Assembly (NCBI GenBank): GCA_036426205.1
Contig: CM071573.1
Location: 48,261,874-48,325,873 of the forward strand
Direction: 5' to 3'
From: Ascaphus truei
Taxonomy: Eukaryota; Chordata; Amphibia; Anura; Ascaphidae
DNA length: 64,000 bases
The position numbers were made by a program, and so were the translations under genes. The notes under the pieces are model-generated. The model was given only the letters and a program-made list of their open reading frames with translations. It was not told where the DNA came from and made no database searches. Positions within the stretch are counted from its first letter, which is position 1. The number at the start of each line of letters is the position of its first letter. Below are positions 22,462 to 32,852 of this stretch, in pieces.

Positions 22462-22788
22462 CTAAGGCTACAGCCCCAGTCCTCCCCGCTGCACGCACGC
22501 CTGGCGGCACGTGCAGAGACTACAGCCATGATCGGCAGTCTGTGGGGGGGGCTGGGCCATGACGAGGGGTGCGGCCATGATGGGGCATATCTGCCCTGCC
22601 ATTGGCTGGTGCAGTCACGTGACAGCGTCGCGGCACGGGAAGACAAAATTCTTGTCTTCCCTGCCAGCGTACGCATCATATGGCTTTGCACGCCCACACA
22701 CAGGGCCTGCCCCATAGAGGGCTGTGCTGTGGGGTGTGGCACGCACGCTGTAGGGGGTGCCGCCGTGACTACCGGGGACTCAGCTTAA
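22462..22788. mobile_element. GC-rich inverted-repeat MITE (copy 4), inside DIRS gag
   Basis: Left end CTAAGGCTACAGCCCCAG, right end CCGGGGACTCAGCTTAA. The interior carries CCATTGGCTGGTGCAG followed by TCACGTGAC, the same core as other copies. Only about 64 bases of gag (encoding NEQLNIFLSWMKDT on the minus strand) separate it from copy 3. Confidence 0.68.
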
Positions 22789-23697
22789 AGCTGGTTTATC
22801 ACATACTGCACACTATTTAGTTTTTTTGAGAAACTTTTTTTTTTTGATGCAGACTCCATTGCCACTTTAGGGGTTCCCTCTTCTGGTTGTATAACTGTGG
22901 CACTAAAGTGACAAAACATGCATTTAGTCCCCAAAAATCTTTTATCTCTACTAAACTAAGGACTCGCCAGTTTTAGTAAGTGACCCTTTGCTTCCATGCT
23001 GGCTTTTGTTCTCCTTTCACCAGATTTGCCTTTCTCTCTGCACAGCTTTCCATGCTGCAGTTTTCTTTAACTTTTTTGAGGCCGTCGCTCCTTCGCCTCT
23101 CTGACGTCATCGTTGGCTTCTCGTGCACGCTCCTACGGGTGGCATCATGCACACCTCAGAAAAGGCGCACACTATGCAACGATATGGGACGCCATGCAGG
23201 CATGCCCACTCCACTGCGTTCTCAGATGCACCTGCGGTCTCTTATCGTAGGGGCCTCCGATTTGCCCCACAGACAGTGCTGTCTGGTCCGCTGCGTCCTA
23301 AAGACACTTCTGCGGTTTTGCCCACCTTGCAACCACCCACGGTGCGATTTGCGGACCTGCAGGAGGAGCTGAGAATCGCCTGGATCTGATTGCCCTAGTT
23401 ACAGTCTGGTGAGTCCATATATAAAATAAAAAACACTACTCCTATTTTCAGGTAGTAGAAGGGGCCTTTTATGGACTACCTGCAAGAATTCAATTTCCTG
23501 TCCTACTCAGCTAAGGATAGACTTAACCCTACAGTGCCCACTGCCATGGGAAAAAGGAAAATGAGCATTCTAGGGGGGACGTAGCTACTACGTCATGGAG
23601 CAGTCAGGGTGCCAGAACCCATGACATAGTAGCCTACGTCCTTAGGCACTCAAAGGGTTAAGTATCATGTCTTGAATAGTGGCAGCACTGGCGGATT

Positions 23698-23931
23698 CTA
23701 AGGCTGCGGCCAGGCAGGGAACGGGCGCTCGTGCGCTGCTCGGCCAGGCACTCGCCTTGGGGCGCGGCCACAACGTCACAGAGCTGGTTCGCCCTCATCG
23801 GGCGAACCGCTCACGTGACGCGCGTGCGAGTGGCAAATTCAAATTTGCTTGCTCTAAGCGGGTGTCGCAATGTGTTTCATCACGGCCAGTGTGAGAGCGC
23901 CTGCTCAGCGCCACCCTGGACAAGGCCTTAG
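23698..23931. mobile_element. GC-rich inverted-repeat MITE (copy 5)
   Basis: CTAAGGCTGCGGCCAGGCAG on the left and CAAGGCCTTAG on the right. The core, GAGCTGGTTCGCCCTCAT, GGGCGAACCGCTCACGTGAC, is nearly identical to copy 1 at 10061-10097. At 234 bp this is the shortest complete copy. Confidence 0.75.
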
Positions 23932-26900
23932 AAGAGAAGAGAACAGGCGTCTATGGGACGAAATTGTCTATGCTCAGCATTGAGGGGTGTAGACAAACTG
24001 AAATCATAGCAAGAGAGATTGAAATCCAACCGCTGACAGTCATTTAGGAACTTGCCTTCCATTAATATGTTTATTGCTCTATTATCAAAACAAATGTGTA
24101 AGTGAAGCACCCAGCAGTGTATTCTGAGTAGAAACCTGGTATATTTTACTAACCTTTGCTGCATTCTGCAGAGCCTTCTCTTTCTTGTGAGTCCCCAGGA
24201 CTCTTAATACATGTACCTTCTCCTCTCCTTACATCTGATGGCTTCATATTACGACAAGCTGTCTACAATAATAATAATAATAAATCAGTGGGTGAGATGT
24301 GATGGTACTAGGGGCTACAAACATTGGTAAAAGTGTCCTAAATAAAAAGTAGTGATAGTTTGTCTAAATCCATTTTTTTAGCCTATTAAAAAAAAAAAAA
24401 AAGGGAAGAAGGAGGAAAGCTCCTTGGACTTCTCTTTGGAAAGATTTCTACAGTATTTGTGCTCAGAAAGAGATGGAGCATTTTTAAAGTAAATACATCT
24501 TCTTTACAGCAAAAGAAGGTGGAATTGTAAAGTGGTACATTAAAAAGTGGTACATTAAAAAGTGGTGGTACTTCCATCCTACAGATGGGTTCTTTAACTG
24601 TCACGCAAATGGCTTTGATGTGGTCTGTCGACTCTCTGCCCCTACTAATTTCATACTGGTTGCTTAAACAGCTACGTGACATCATTCATAATGAACATCA
24701 CTTGTAAGTTAAGGTTCCCTTTTGGGAACTAGTTGAAGAGCCCTTTAGCATCATCACACTTCTATCACTGGGCATTGTCTCACTGCTTGTTAATTTACAA
24801 ACCTGGAGCATCACTACATTTTTATATGTAGGCCAGAAGCATCACAAACATTCCATTTACACACTTGCAGTGCTTCACGATGTAATTTATAATGGGGATT
24901 CAGAATTCTGAAGGAAGTGTGGTTACCAATCTTTGCTCACACTTTATTGATAAGGTAACCAGATTTATCCATATTCCCTTCATGTGAAATGACCAACTAG
25001 AGAGATAAGGGAGAGATAAAACAGAGCTAGGAACAGTCAAACCAAAAGGTAAACTACAGGATAACAACTTCAAGATAATGAAACCATGCATTTGTCTGAT
25101 ATGATTTATTAGTTCTCTATGCTCCTGGGGGGGAAACTGTATAAATGGCAGTGACATATTTAAGAAGTTAGATCTAGGTGACAGGGACCTTTATTTTTCT
25201 TTACAAAAATCAGACACTAATAAATATAGTCTACATTTCACAAAATCAGTGCGGAATGGATTTATATGTTTCCGCCTGAATTATTTGGTGCCAAATCCGC
25301 CTGCAGATCGTATTTTGGGTTTGCTCATCTCTAGTAGGTACCTGATAAAATGGAGTTTACATTGACAGGGTTATCAGGCTTGAATCATTTTTTTAAATAA
25401 AGAAATGCAACTCAATTACGCCTTTATTATAACATGAAGGATCAAAATGTAGAATTGGACTAATAAACTGCAGGCCAATTTGGGCGGAGCGCAGTGTTTT
25501 TGTATTTGGTTTCAATAAATGTATGACCAATTCCCTTTCCGTAGCAACATACTGGATAAAGGAATTTCAAGTTATACTGTAGTGTTACTGATGCATTCCA
25601 TTATAAAGGCGTAGATCTAAGCTCACTTAATTCTGTTTTGTTATAATGTTATCATTAACTAAACCGCTAAATGTGGATGTTAGCAGGGGTCTGATTAAAT
25701 AATTAATTTCACAGTATCAAGTGAACATAAAAATCTATTGTTCACAGAACACAAATAAAATAATAATTTTTAATTGACTTTTAAAAGGAGGTCAATGACA
25801 CGGATAAGTCAGTGCCTGCTACGTGGGGCTATCTGTTTTAATATATTTTATTAAACCACAGTGCTGACATCTTAATTGGGAATAAAGAAATATTTTCTCA
25901 CCCACTGATCTGACCGTCTGGTTATTCTCCAATCCTCTCACCCTACTGAAGCTCTTTTCGGTTTTCTTTGGATTATTTACACTGCTCAGAAGACTGAAAA
26001 ACAGACAATTGCCAACTAAACCCCAGATCCACAAAAGGGTGCTGAGCTTTAGCATGCTTTTACTCCCTTTCATTTGAATAGGAGCGGAGGCATGCTATAG
26101 ATTAGCACCCTTTTGTGGATTTTGCCAATTTAGTAACTTGTTATGCATGATTCAACCACAATGCTTAGAACAGAAATAGTATAGAAAAGTATTTCACAAT
26201 GTGTTTTGAAGATAAAAAATTATTTCAAAAAACTGCATGTTTAATGGGTTAAAAATATATATTTAATTAGTTATAACCTGCAAACATGTTAGGGTGGGTT
26301 TTGCTGCTTTATCTCTCCTCTATCACGTTCCATTTCCTAACTGGTACTCTAGCAAGAAGGGATTGTGCATACATCTGATTACCTTATCATTGCAGAAGAG
26401 CAAACAAGATTGGCAAACACTCATTCAGAGGTTAACATGGACTTTAAAATACATATTTGTCTGATTTTATTAAAAGGCACCAGTCATCAAGATTTACCCT
26501 AGTAAATAGATCACATCATTAATTCACTTTGTCATGTGGGGTACTGTATATTTAAAACTGACTTCTACCAGGTACGCACAAAGCACTTTTTTAAGGGACT
26601 GATTCACTGAATTTGACAGTAGCATTTAATGTATTATTTTATCCTTAACATTTTTAATATGCTTCTAATGTATATTTCATGCAGAAATCTGAACAACTAT
26701 TAATCATTAATATAGAATCTCGCATGCCAAAAAAAGCCTACACATATGGAAGATATAGTATGCAGAACATAATAATTATGAACATGATGATAATAATATA
26801 ATGAATCAAAACACAAAAATATACTGCATGTACAAATATATAGACGTATACAAATAATATGAAACAATTACACATAAAATGGTATATACAAATATTAATA

Positions 26901-27009
26901 GCAAATATGAACATATGAAATATATTGTATACTAAAATATTTACAAATAATACAAAACAGATGAAAGGTATTGTATGCAAAATTTTCCAAACTACCTGCA
27001 ACTCTATAT
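23932..27009. other. Intergenic sequence with small repeats
   Basis: No supported gene. Holds an (AAT)n tract at about 24260-24282, an A14 run near 24390, and three tandem copies of a 17-base AAAGTGGTACATTAA unit at 24528-24575. At 26028-26124 is a small MITE whose ends, GATCCACAAAAGGGTGCT and AGCACCCTTTTGTGGAT, are inverted repeats. AT-rich DNA fills 26740-26970. Confidence 0.5.
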
Positions 27010-27345
27010 GTATCAGTATAACAGCTCCAGATTCTCTTCCTTCCCTTCTCCAACCTTCAGCTGGAAGGAAGAGGAGAGGCTCTCTCCACTGATTGGCTGT
27101 CCGAGTGCTGTGATGTCATCTCCTTTTTGCATTAGCCTGTACTTCTGGGAGTTGTAGTTGGAGCTCTAGCCGCCACCATTCTATTGATCCGCAGTGTGTT
27201 TGCAGTGTTTTTGCACGGGGATTTCAGGGGGTTATATGTGCTGCACAGACATGTCAGACCCTCCAACACTGGGCACATGGAAATAGGCACTTTTAGTTCC
27301 TCTGTCAATGTGGGATACAGAAAGCTTACACTCAAGTGAGTACTT
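27010..27345. promoter_or_regulatory. Promoter-like segment with a ZNF143/Staf motif
   Basis: Contains GCTGGAAGGAAGAGGAGAGG, an ATTGGCTG inverted CCAAT box at about 27090, TGATGTCATC, and at 27143-27159 TTCTGGGAGTTGTAGTT. The last is the reverse complement of the ACTACAAYTCCCAGAA motif bound by ZNF143/Staf. The segment resembles 42940-43040 in content and order. A possible plus-strand splice donor, CTCAAGTGAGTAC, is near 27336 but is weak. On the minus strand it could serve ZNF-2, ten kilobases away; direction is unresolved. Confidence 0.45.
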
Positions 27346-28022
27346 TTTATGAAGGCTATTTCTATTTAATTTAAGAAGGCATCGTAACACATGCTACATT
27401 ATCCATTTTACCAATAAAAGACTTGTATTTCCGGATTTTCATTTATATTCTAATACTAATCAATGCATAAAATGGAAATAATTATAATTGAGCAAATTAG
27501 ACAATGATCGAATGTAACTACTGTAGCTGGCGGTTCACAGCTTCAACCAATAGGAGAGCTGCAGGGGCGATCTCAGATCGCACAGACTGGTAGGTACAAT
27601 AAGTACAATAAATATGCACAGTACTGTACCTGCTAAATAGGCACAGTTGTAGAGCATATCTTAAGCTTGCTGATTTGGAGTCAGACTTATTGATGTGTGT
27701 GGTATACGTGACTTCAATGGAGTCTCACTGAAAAATCAGTATATCTTTCTTTAAGATGAGTACTTCAGTATTAGGTGATACATTTTAATTTGGACTAACA
27801 GTAGATATTATAAGACAAACGTTCAAGAGTTCTTTCTTCCTCGGGTCAGCAATACTGATTTACAAAGATTCCATGAGCTTTCACAGACGTAAAAATAGAA
27901 AAACAAGATAGCCATCTAAGGCACAGGAGTGCAATATCTTCCTTCTTTATGTGTGTTATTGTGTGTCTGTGTGGGTTTGTTCTGGTTTGAAGGTTTTGGC
28001 TGGTTTCACTAATGTAGCATCC

Positions 28023-29429
28023 TTAGGCTGCGCAATAGTGCCGGCGACGCGACGTCGCGTCAAAACAAATGCATTGAATCTGAAGCATGCGCTTCTAGTA
28101 GGCGTGACGGAGCGACCTGAATCTGTAGTCAGTAGAATTTGATTTTGACAGCGACGGTCTCACCATGTGACAGGCTGTAAACCAATCAGATAGCTTCTGA
28201 TGCAGGGAGAGGGTGTTTGTGCGTGTGATTGTGTGTTTGTGTGTGATTGTGTGTGTGTGTGCGATTGTTTGTGTGTGTGATTGTGTGCAGGGCCGCCAAC
28301 GGGGGGGGGGGGACTGCCGGTGTTGGCGTCCTGGGCCCCGTGGGTCAGGTGGCCCCGGCCGCCCGGGGCCCCTGCGCGGCCGGGCCAGTGCATTAAAAAA
28401 AAAACGCTGCATCCGGTGCCGGGTCTCTTTGATGGCAGCACCGGAAGTCAACTGGGCTAAGCTGCCAGCGTCAGAGGGAGGACCGGCGCACGCGTGAGCA
28501 GCTAGCGTGGGACAGACAGGTGCCTGCAGCGGGGCAGGGCCGGCACCAATTGCTGTGACCTGCCGCCAGGCCCCCCGCAGTCCCGCCAGCCACCGCCCCC
28601 CCCCCTGCCAGCCACCGCCCTCCCCCCCGCAGCACCGCCGGACCCCCGCCACCGCAGCACCACCAGCCACCGGGCCACCGCCCCTCTCCGCAGGACCGCC
28701 AGCCCCCGCCACTGCCCCCCCCCCCCGCAGCACCGCCAGTCCCGCAGCACCCCACCCCTGCAGCCACCGGCACACCGCCCACCCCCCCCCCCCCTGCAGC
28801 CACCGGCACACCGCCCCCCCCCCCCCTGCAGCCACCGGGCCTGACCAGAGATCATCCCCAAGGTAAGCCTGATTTTTATATGTATTGGGGGTGTATTTTA
28901 TATATGTATTGGGGGTGTTGGGGTATTTTTTTAGATGTATTGGCGGGTTGGGGTATATTTGTATATGTATTGGGGGGGTTGGGGTATATTTGTATATGTA
29001 TTGGGGGTTGGGACACGTATTTTTATATGTATTGGGGGGGTGGGGGTGTATTTTTATATGTATTGGGGGTTTAAGTCCAAGTTGCGCTAAAAAAAAAAAT
29101 TACGTGGTATGTGCGCTATGGGTTGGGGGGGGGGGGGGTGGCTGCTCCTTTTATTTGTCCTGGGCCCCATGATTTCTTGTGGTGGCTGTGTGTGTGTGTG
29201 TGATTGTTTGTCTGTCAAGTGACACAAATTCAGCATACAAACAGAAATTACAACTCCTCTCTGTTTCAGCCTTCCCCCTTGCTCTTGTCTCCGCCCCTCT
29301 GCCTTCCCTCTTGCCTGACATCACTCCCCTTGTAGCAAGAGACGATCTCCCAAACTCAAATTACTACTTTTGCAAGGGCTACGGAGACGGGTGACGTCAT
29401 CTGTAGCCGGCACTATAAGCGCAGCCTTA
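28023..29429. mobile_element. GC-rich inverted-repeat element (copy 6), carrying a nested element
   Basis: TTAGGCTGCGCAATAGTGCC on the left and GGCACTATAAGCGCAGCCTTA on the right form matching inverted ends about 1.4 kb apart, larger than its relatives because a hAT-like element fills 28283-29180. The right flank contains TGACGTCA at about 29391-29398. Confidence 0.65.
28283..29180. mobile_element. hAT-like nonautonomous element with tandem payload
   Basis: The left end CAGGGCCGCCAACGG and right end CATGATTTCTTGTGGTGGCTG are inverted-repeat-like, and the copy at 56252 shows the same end as CAGGGCCGCCAACAG followed by AAATCATG. It sits inside a GT tract. The interior holds G12 and G14 runs, a long CCACCGCCCCCC/CCGCAGCACCGCC block at 28550-28840, and TATGTATTGGGGGT units at 28880-29070. 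The long open frames over the C-rich block are compositional. Confidence 0.6.
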
Positions 29430-29800
29430 GGCCTCGTTCAGGATGCCTGCTTCGCGAAACGTCCGAAACAAAGTGTTAAACTCAATAGCGGTTGTCAGGG
29501 TAGCAGCTACCCTTGTCTCCGAAGTACGGAGTTGACGCTGCTACAGTTTGCATAAACAACTCAAGTTGTTTTTTCAAGTTGCAGCAGCGTCAATGGTACT
29601 TCGTTAGCCAATCAAATCATTCTTGAAAATTATTTGAACAGAGCAACACCCATCCCTAAGCTGAAGTCTGTAGACCCGCCTCCTCAACGCTAGCAAAGGT
29701 CTGCTGGGGATGATGTGCACACATCGCCCAGCAGACTGACACGCACACGCGGACGCGCGCCCTCCACCTCCTGTCTCTGCCACCCTGAATGAGGCCTTAG
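29426..29800. mobile_element. Inverted-repeat MITE (copy 7), abutting copy 6
   Basis: TTAGGCCTCGTTCAGGATGCC on the left and CACCCTGAATGAGGCCTTAG on the right pair well. It contains TTGACGCTGCTAC/GCAGCAGCGTCAA arms at 29532-29594 and a palindrome of about 38 bp at 29699-29736 centred on TGTGCACA. It shares its first bases with the last bases of copy 6. Confidence 0.68.
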
Positions 29801-31151
29801 TCACATTTGCTGCATTGAATCATATACACCACATTCCTGGATGTGCAGCAGAATGTTTCTGTGACATTGAATGTTCTATGTTTGTCACTGGCTGTGGGAT
29901 CTTGGCAAATATGTTTGCAAAGTTTGCAGCGTGTGTTGTTGCATGGTCTTGTGCCATCATTAACAGCGTCCTTCAGCTCGTTATGAAGTTTTCTATTGAC
30001 TAACTTTTGTCTGAGGTTTGGCGGTTGCTGGAATTCAAGGAAGAGTTTTGGGGAAGTTGTATTTTAATGTTTCATCCTCTGTCAGCATGGGTTGCAGATC
30101 TTAGGCTGCGGCCCCAGTGCCTCCGCTGCACGCGCAGCTAAATTCCCCGGTCTGCAGGGAGCTTTAGGGCTAAAGACAGGGGGGCGTGACGGGGGCGCGT
30201 CAAGTGCCGATGGGACCGTCTGTGGGCAGGGAGGAGGTGAGAGAGCTCAGGCGGGGCTCCGGCTCAGCCTCGTCTGACTGCAGGATGGCCGCCATCGGCC
30301 TGTAGCGCGAAGAGACACAGAACCTGCCTCAAGTGAACACAGGAGGCTGTCTTGTTCCCCTGCCCTCCGGTGGTGAGTTCAGACCGCTTTGCGAGCAGAT
30401 CTGGTGGCCGGCTCTGTCGGGCCGGGGGGTAACGTGACTGCAGTTCGGGTTAGCTGCACCCACAGAGCAATAAAAAAGAAAACTGGGCCGTGCAGCCGCC
30501 TGACTCAGGTGTTGTCCTTGTCTCTGCGTTCCAGCTTGCGTTCCAGCCAGATCCTAGATGGTCGGAATTAAAGGCACAGCACATCCAGGCAAACTCAGCT
30601 GTGGGGGGTGGGGGGGAGGGGGGACAAAGAGAGGAAAAAATAGCTCTGATCTGATATCCCCATCTTCCTACAACCATATTATCAATAAAATTGATCTCTT
30701 CTCACCCCCACTGCCCTCCCCCCAAAAGGAGAAAACAGTGAAAAAAATAATTTAAAGTGGCAGCACCCAGCCAGCACCAACCTGCACCTGCACCTCAGAT
30801 CCCAAGAAAAGTCAAAGCCACAACAGACCCCTCACTTACACTATTACTGCTACAGGATTCAGTAATAGAAAAAACAGTAAGATTTTGACTATGTACACAA
30901 TGTTTACAATAAAACAACCGACATTCAACCACGAAGTGAAAATTAAAATAAACAGCCGTGAAACACCATTTTTTCAAGAATGACTACAAGGTCTCAGAAC
31001 AGGAAAACGACATTAAATGTAAAAAAAAAAACTACTTTCAAAACCCGGACATGGCGCGTGCAGGGAGAGCTAAAGCCTCAGCATCCAGCTATGGCTCTGA
31101 CTCAGAGAGAGAGAGTCAGAGAGAGAAAGAAGCGCTAGCGCAGACAGGGAA
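29801..31151. other. Intergenic sequence with a partial MITE
   Basis: At 30101 a further left end, TTAGGCTGCGGCCCCAGTGC, starts a GC-rich stretch to about 30290, but no matching right end was found (copy 8, partial). A G-rich tract lies at 30601-30624. No supported gene. Confidence 0.45.
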
Positions 31152-31498
31152 TTGGTCACAAAAAGCGACCTGAAATGTGATCTTAATAAACTGTTTAACG
31201 ATATGAAGTCCCTATTTCAGGCAGAATTGAAAGAGTTGAGAAGGGATATTTCCCACATCGGAGACCACACACAGACGAGTTGGGGAAAAAAATGGATTCA
31301 ACCATCAAAGCCCTCCGCAAAAATGAAAAAACGACCACATACCTTAAAACACAAATTGCTGCTATTGCAGATTGCAAAGAAGACTCGGAAAACAGGGTCA
31401 GGCGGAATAATAAGAGACTCAGAGGGATTCCGGAAACTGTTTCAGATATTAAGGAATTCATCTCAAGATGGCTGACCTTCCTGCTTCCTGCCAAAACA
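31152..31498 (+). pseudogene. L1-type LINE ORF1 fragment
   Basis: The frame starting MVTKSDLKCDLNKLFNDMKS, then LFQAELKELRRDISHIGD, resembles the coiled-coil N-terminus of vertebrate L1-type ORF1. A second frame continues with NRVRRNNKRLRGIPETVSD and EFISRWLTFLLP, the start of the RNA-binding domain (compare the RRNNIRIRGIPE signature). A frameshift near 31280 separates them. It ends where the 266-bp palindrome begins. Confidence 0.72.
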
Positions 31499-31764
31499 CC
31501 AAAAGCTAGGGTGTGCAGCGCACAGCAAAACGAGGAGAGCAGGTCTTGCAATAAAATAATCCTTTATTGGGAAATCATATGGTGTGGAGCAGCAGCAAAC
31601 CTCTACGCGGTTCGTTCAAAGAACTTTTATGATAAAGTTCTTTTGAACGAAACGTGTAGAAGGTTTGCTGCTGCTCCACACCATATGATTTCCCAATAAA
31701 GGATTATTTTATTGCAAGACCTGCTCTCCTCGTTTTGCTGTGCGCTGCACACCCTAGCTTTTGG
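31499..31764. repeat. 266-bp near-perfect palindrome
   Basis: The left arm begins CCAAAAGCTAGGGTGTGCAG and the right arm ends CTGCACACCCTAGCTTTTGG; the arms stay complementary for about 130 bases each, with a handful of mismatches close to the centre (about 31605-31650) and almost no spacer. Each arm includes the TGCAATAAAATAATCC and AATCATATGGTGTGGAGC blocks. The centre holds a hammerhead-like sequence. A transcript would fold into a long double-stranded hairpin. Confidence 0.9.
31622..31660 (+). other. Degenerate hammerhead-like motif at palindrome centre
   Basis: TTTATGATAAA is followed by a GTTC-TTTT-GAAC stem-loop and GAAACG, the order of a hammerhead core. The first box matches CUGAUGA at five of seven positions. 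GAAAC is exact at 31649-31653. Catalytic activity is doubtful. Confidence 0.35.
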
Positions 31765-32053
31765 AGTTCCTATCCTATTTCAGCTGCACGCTCTGGAAGG
31801 GAGAACCTGGGAGAAAGGCAAGACTGTGAGTACATACCTGGGGCTAACCCAATGAGGAAAGGGGGGGTGTCTTTTGGCAACCTACCCCGACCTTCAGGGT
31901 ACCTTATGCCCTCTTAAGGCTTAGTACTGCTACTTTATAATTGATTATACCCAGCCTACACTCCCTTCCATTACATACAGCCCCAGCACTTGAGCACCAT
32001 CTCACAAACTTCCTGCCAAAACAGAAGCTGAACTAGATGTCACAGGGCTCTGA

Positions 32054-32840
32054 TGTCAGGATCGCGCCTCCGCTGTCCACGCTCCCCCGCAGCTACTTAC
32101 CTCCAGGGCGGCCCGCGCGGCCGCATCCTCCACTCCTCCGGTTCCCGTCCTCACGGCACGCCGCCCCCACCTCCTGGAGACACGCGGTGGGTCCCGTCTG
32201 CGCGCACATCTCGGCGCGTCATGCTCCCGTTGCGTGCGCGTGGGCAGGCGCACGTCTTAAAGGGACAAATGCCTACAATAATGCCTGGATTGATCTCAGG
32301 TGGGCTACATATGAGCTACACCCTGCCTCAGCCTATCACCGGTCTACCTACACCTGAACCACTCCTCCCTTCTCTCCCTGATTGGTGCTTCCTTGTATTT
32401 GATCTCATTCTGCCCTCTAGTCATGGCTGAGCATAGACCTTTCTATGCACCGTGCTCACTTGCAGTCTGAGTACCTGTCTACGTTTATTCCGAATACCTG
32501 TTGTGACCCTGCTTGTACCTGACCTGTCTCTTCTTGTTCCCCTGAACCTTGGCTTGGCTAACGGACTTCTTCGCTCTCTACTCCACGAACTCGGCTTACG
32601 GACATCTACTATTCTACGCTCTCCAATCCTCGACTACGGCTCACGGATCTCGACCATTCTACGCTCTCCAATTCCGGACCATAGGCAAGTACCCGCTACC
32701 CTCTCCACTCTCCTATCCTGACCCAGCTACGTTCACGACCCTGCAATCCGGACACACCCCCGGGGCTTAGGGCGGTGGTTATATATAATCCCCACCTCGG
32801 CCCCGCGGTTCAGTCCAGGTTGCAGTGAGCATCCGTGACA
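32054..32840 (+). repeat. Gypsy 5' LTR (copy B)
   Basis: Starts TGTCAGGATCGCGCC and ends CATCCGTGACA, so the ends TGTCA...TGACA are inverted. About 787 bp, directly followed by the gag ATG at 32843. The sequence GGCTGAGCATA at 32425-32435 is the exact complement of the 11 bases after the LTR and is the inferred start of R. The opposite LTR was not found. Confidence 0.75.
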
Positions 32841-32841
32841 T

Positions 32842-32852
32842 TATGCTCAGCC
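32842..32852 (+). promoter_or_regulatory. Candidate self-priming binding site, Gypsy copy B
   Basis: TATGCTCAGCC, overlapping the gag start codon, is fully complementary (11 of 11) to GGCTGAGCATA at 32425-32435 within the LTR. This is the geometry used by Tf1 and sushi-type chromoviruses, whose own 5' transcript end primes minus-strand DNA. Confidence 0.6.

Larger units (their letters stand above)
20770..23000 (-). pseudogene. DIRS-like retrotransposon gag region, interrupted
   Basis: Minus-strand frames read in order as a DIRS-type gag. Around 22800-22970 is a Cys-containing N-terminal part (CMFCHFSATVIQPEEGTP). Then come RSRFKASLDIVRDSSLDE at 22040, DIIQAEWSQPDRKLNIPKKF at 21780 and RKMDSVLRRSFLAGG and SRAMRIWISNVEEALEKG at 21500. 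After that come AADYVAEASLDAVRLAARS at 21360, and basic Gly/Arg-rich tails at 20900-21100. The assignment rests on resemblance to DIRS ORF1 proteins. Two GC-rich MITEs split the N-terminal half, and frameshifts occur near 21290 and 21080. No tyrosine recombinase or reverse transcriptase lies to the left. Confidence 0.72.

Noticed and set aside
28095..28866. Several long open frames on both strands rich in Gly, Ala, Pro or Arg
   Set aside because: They lie on C- or G-runs and CCACCGCC repeats; frames on both strands stay open for compositional reasons, with no conserved domain.
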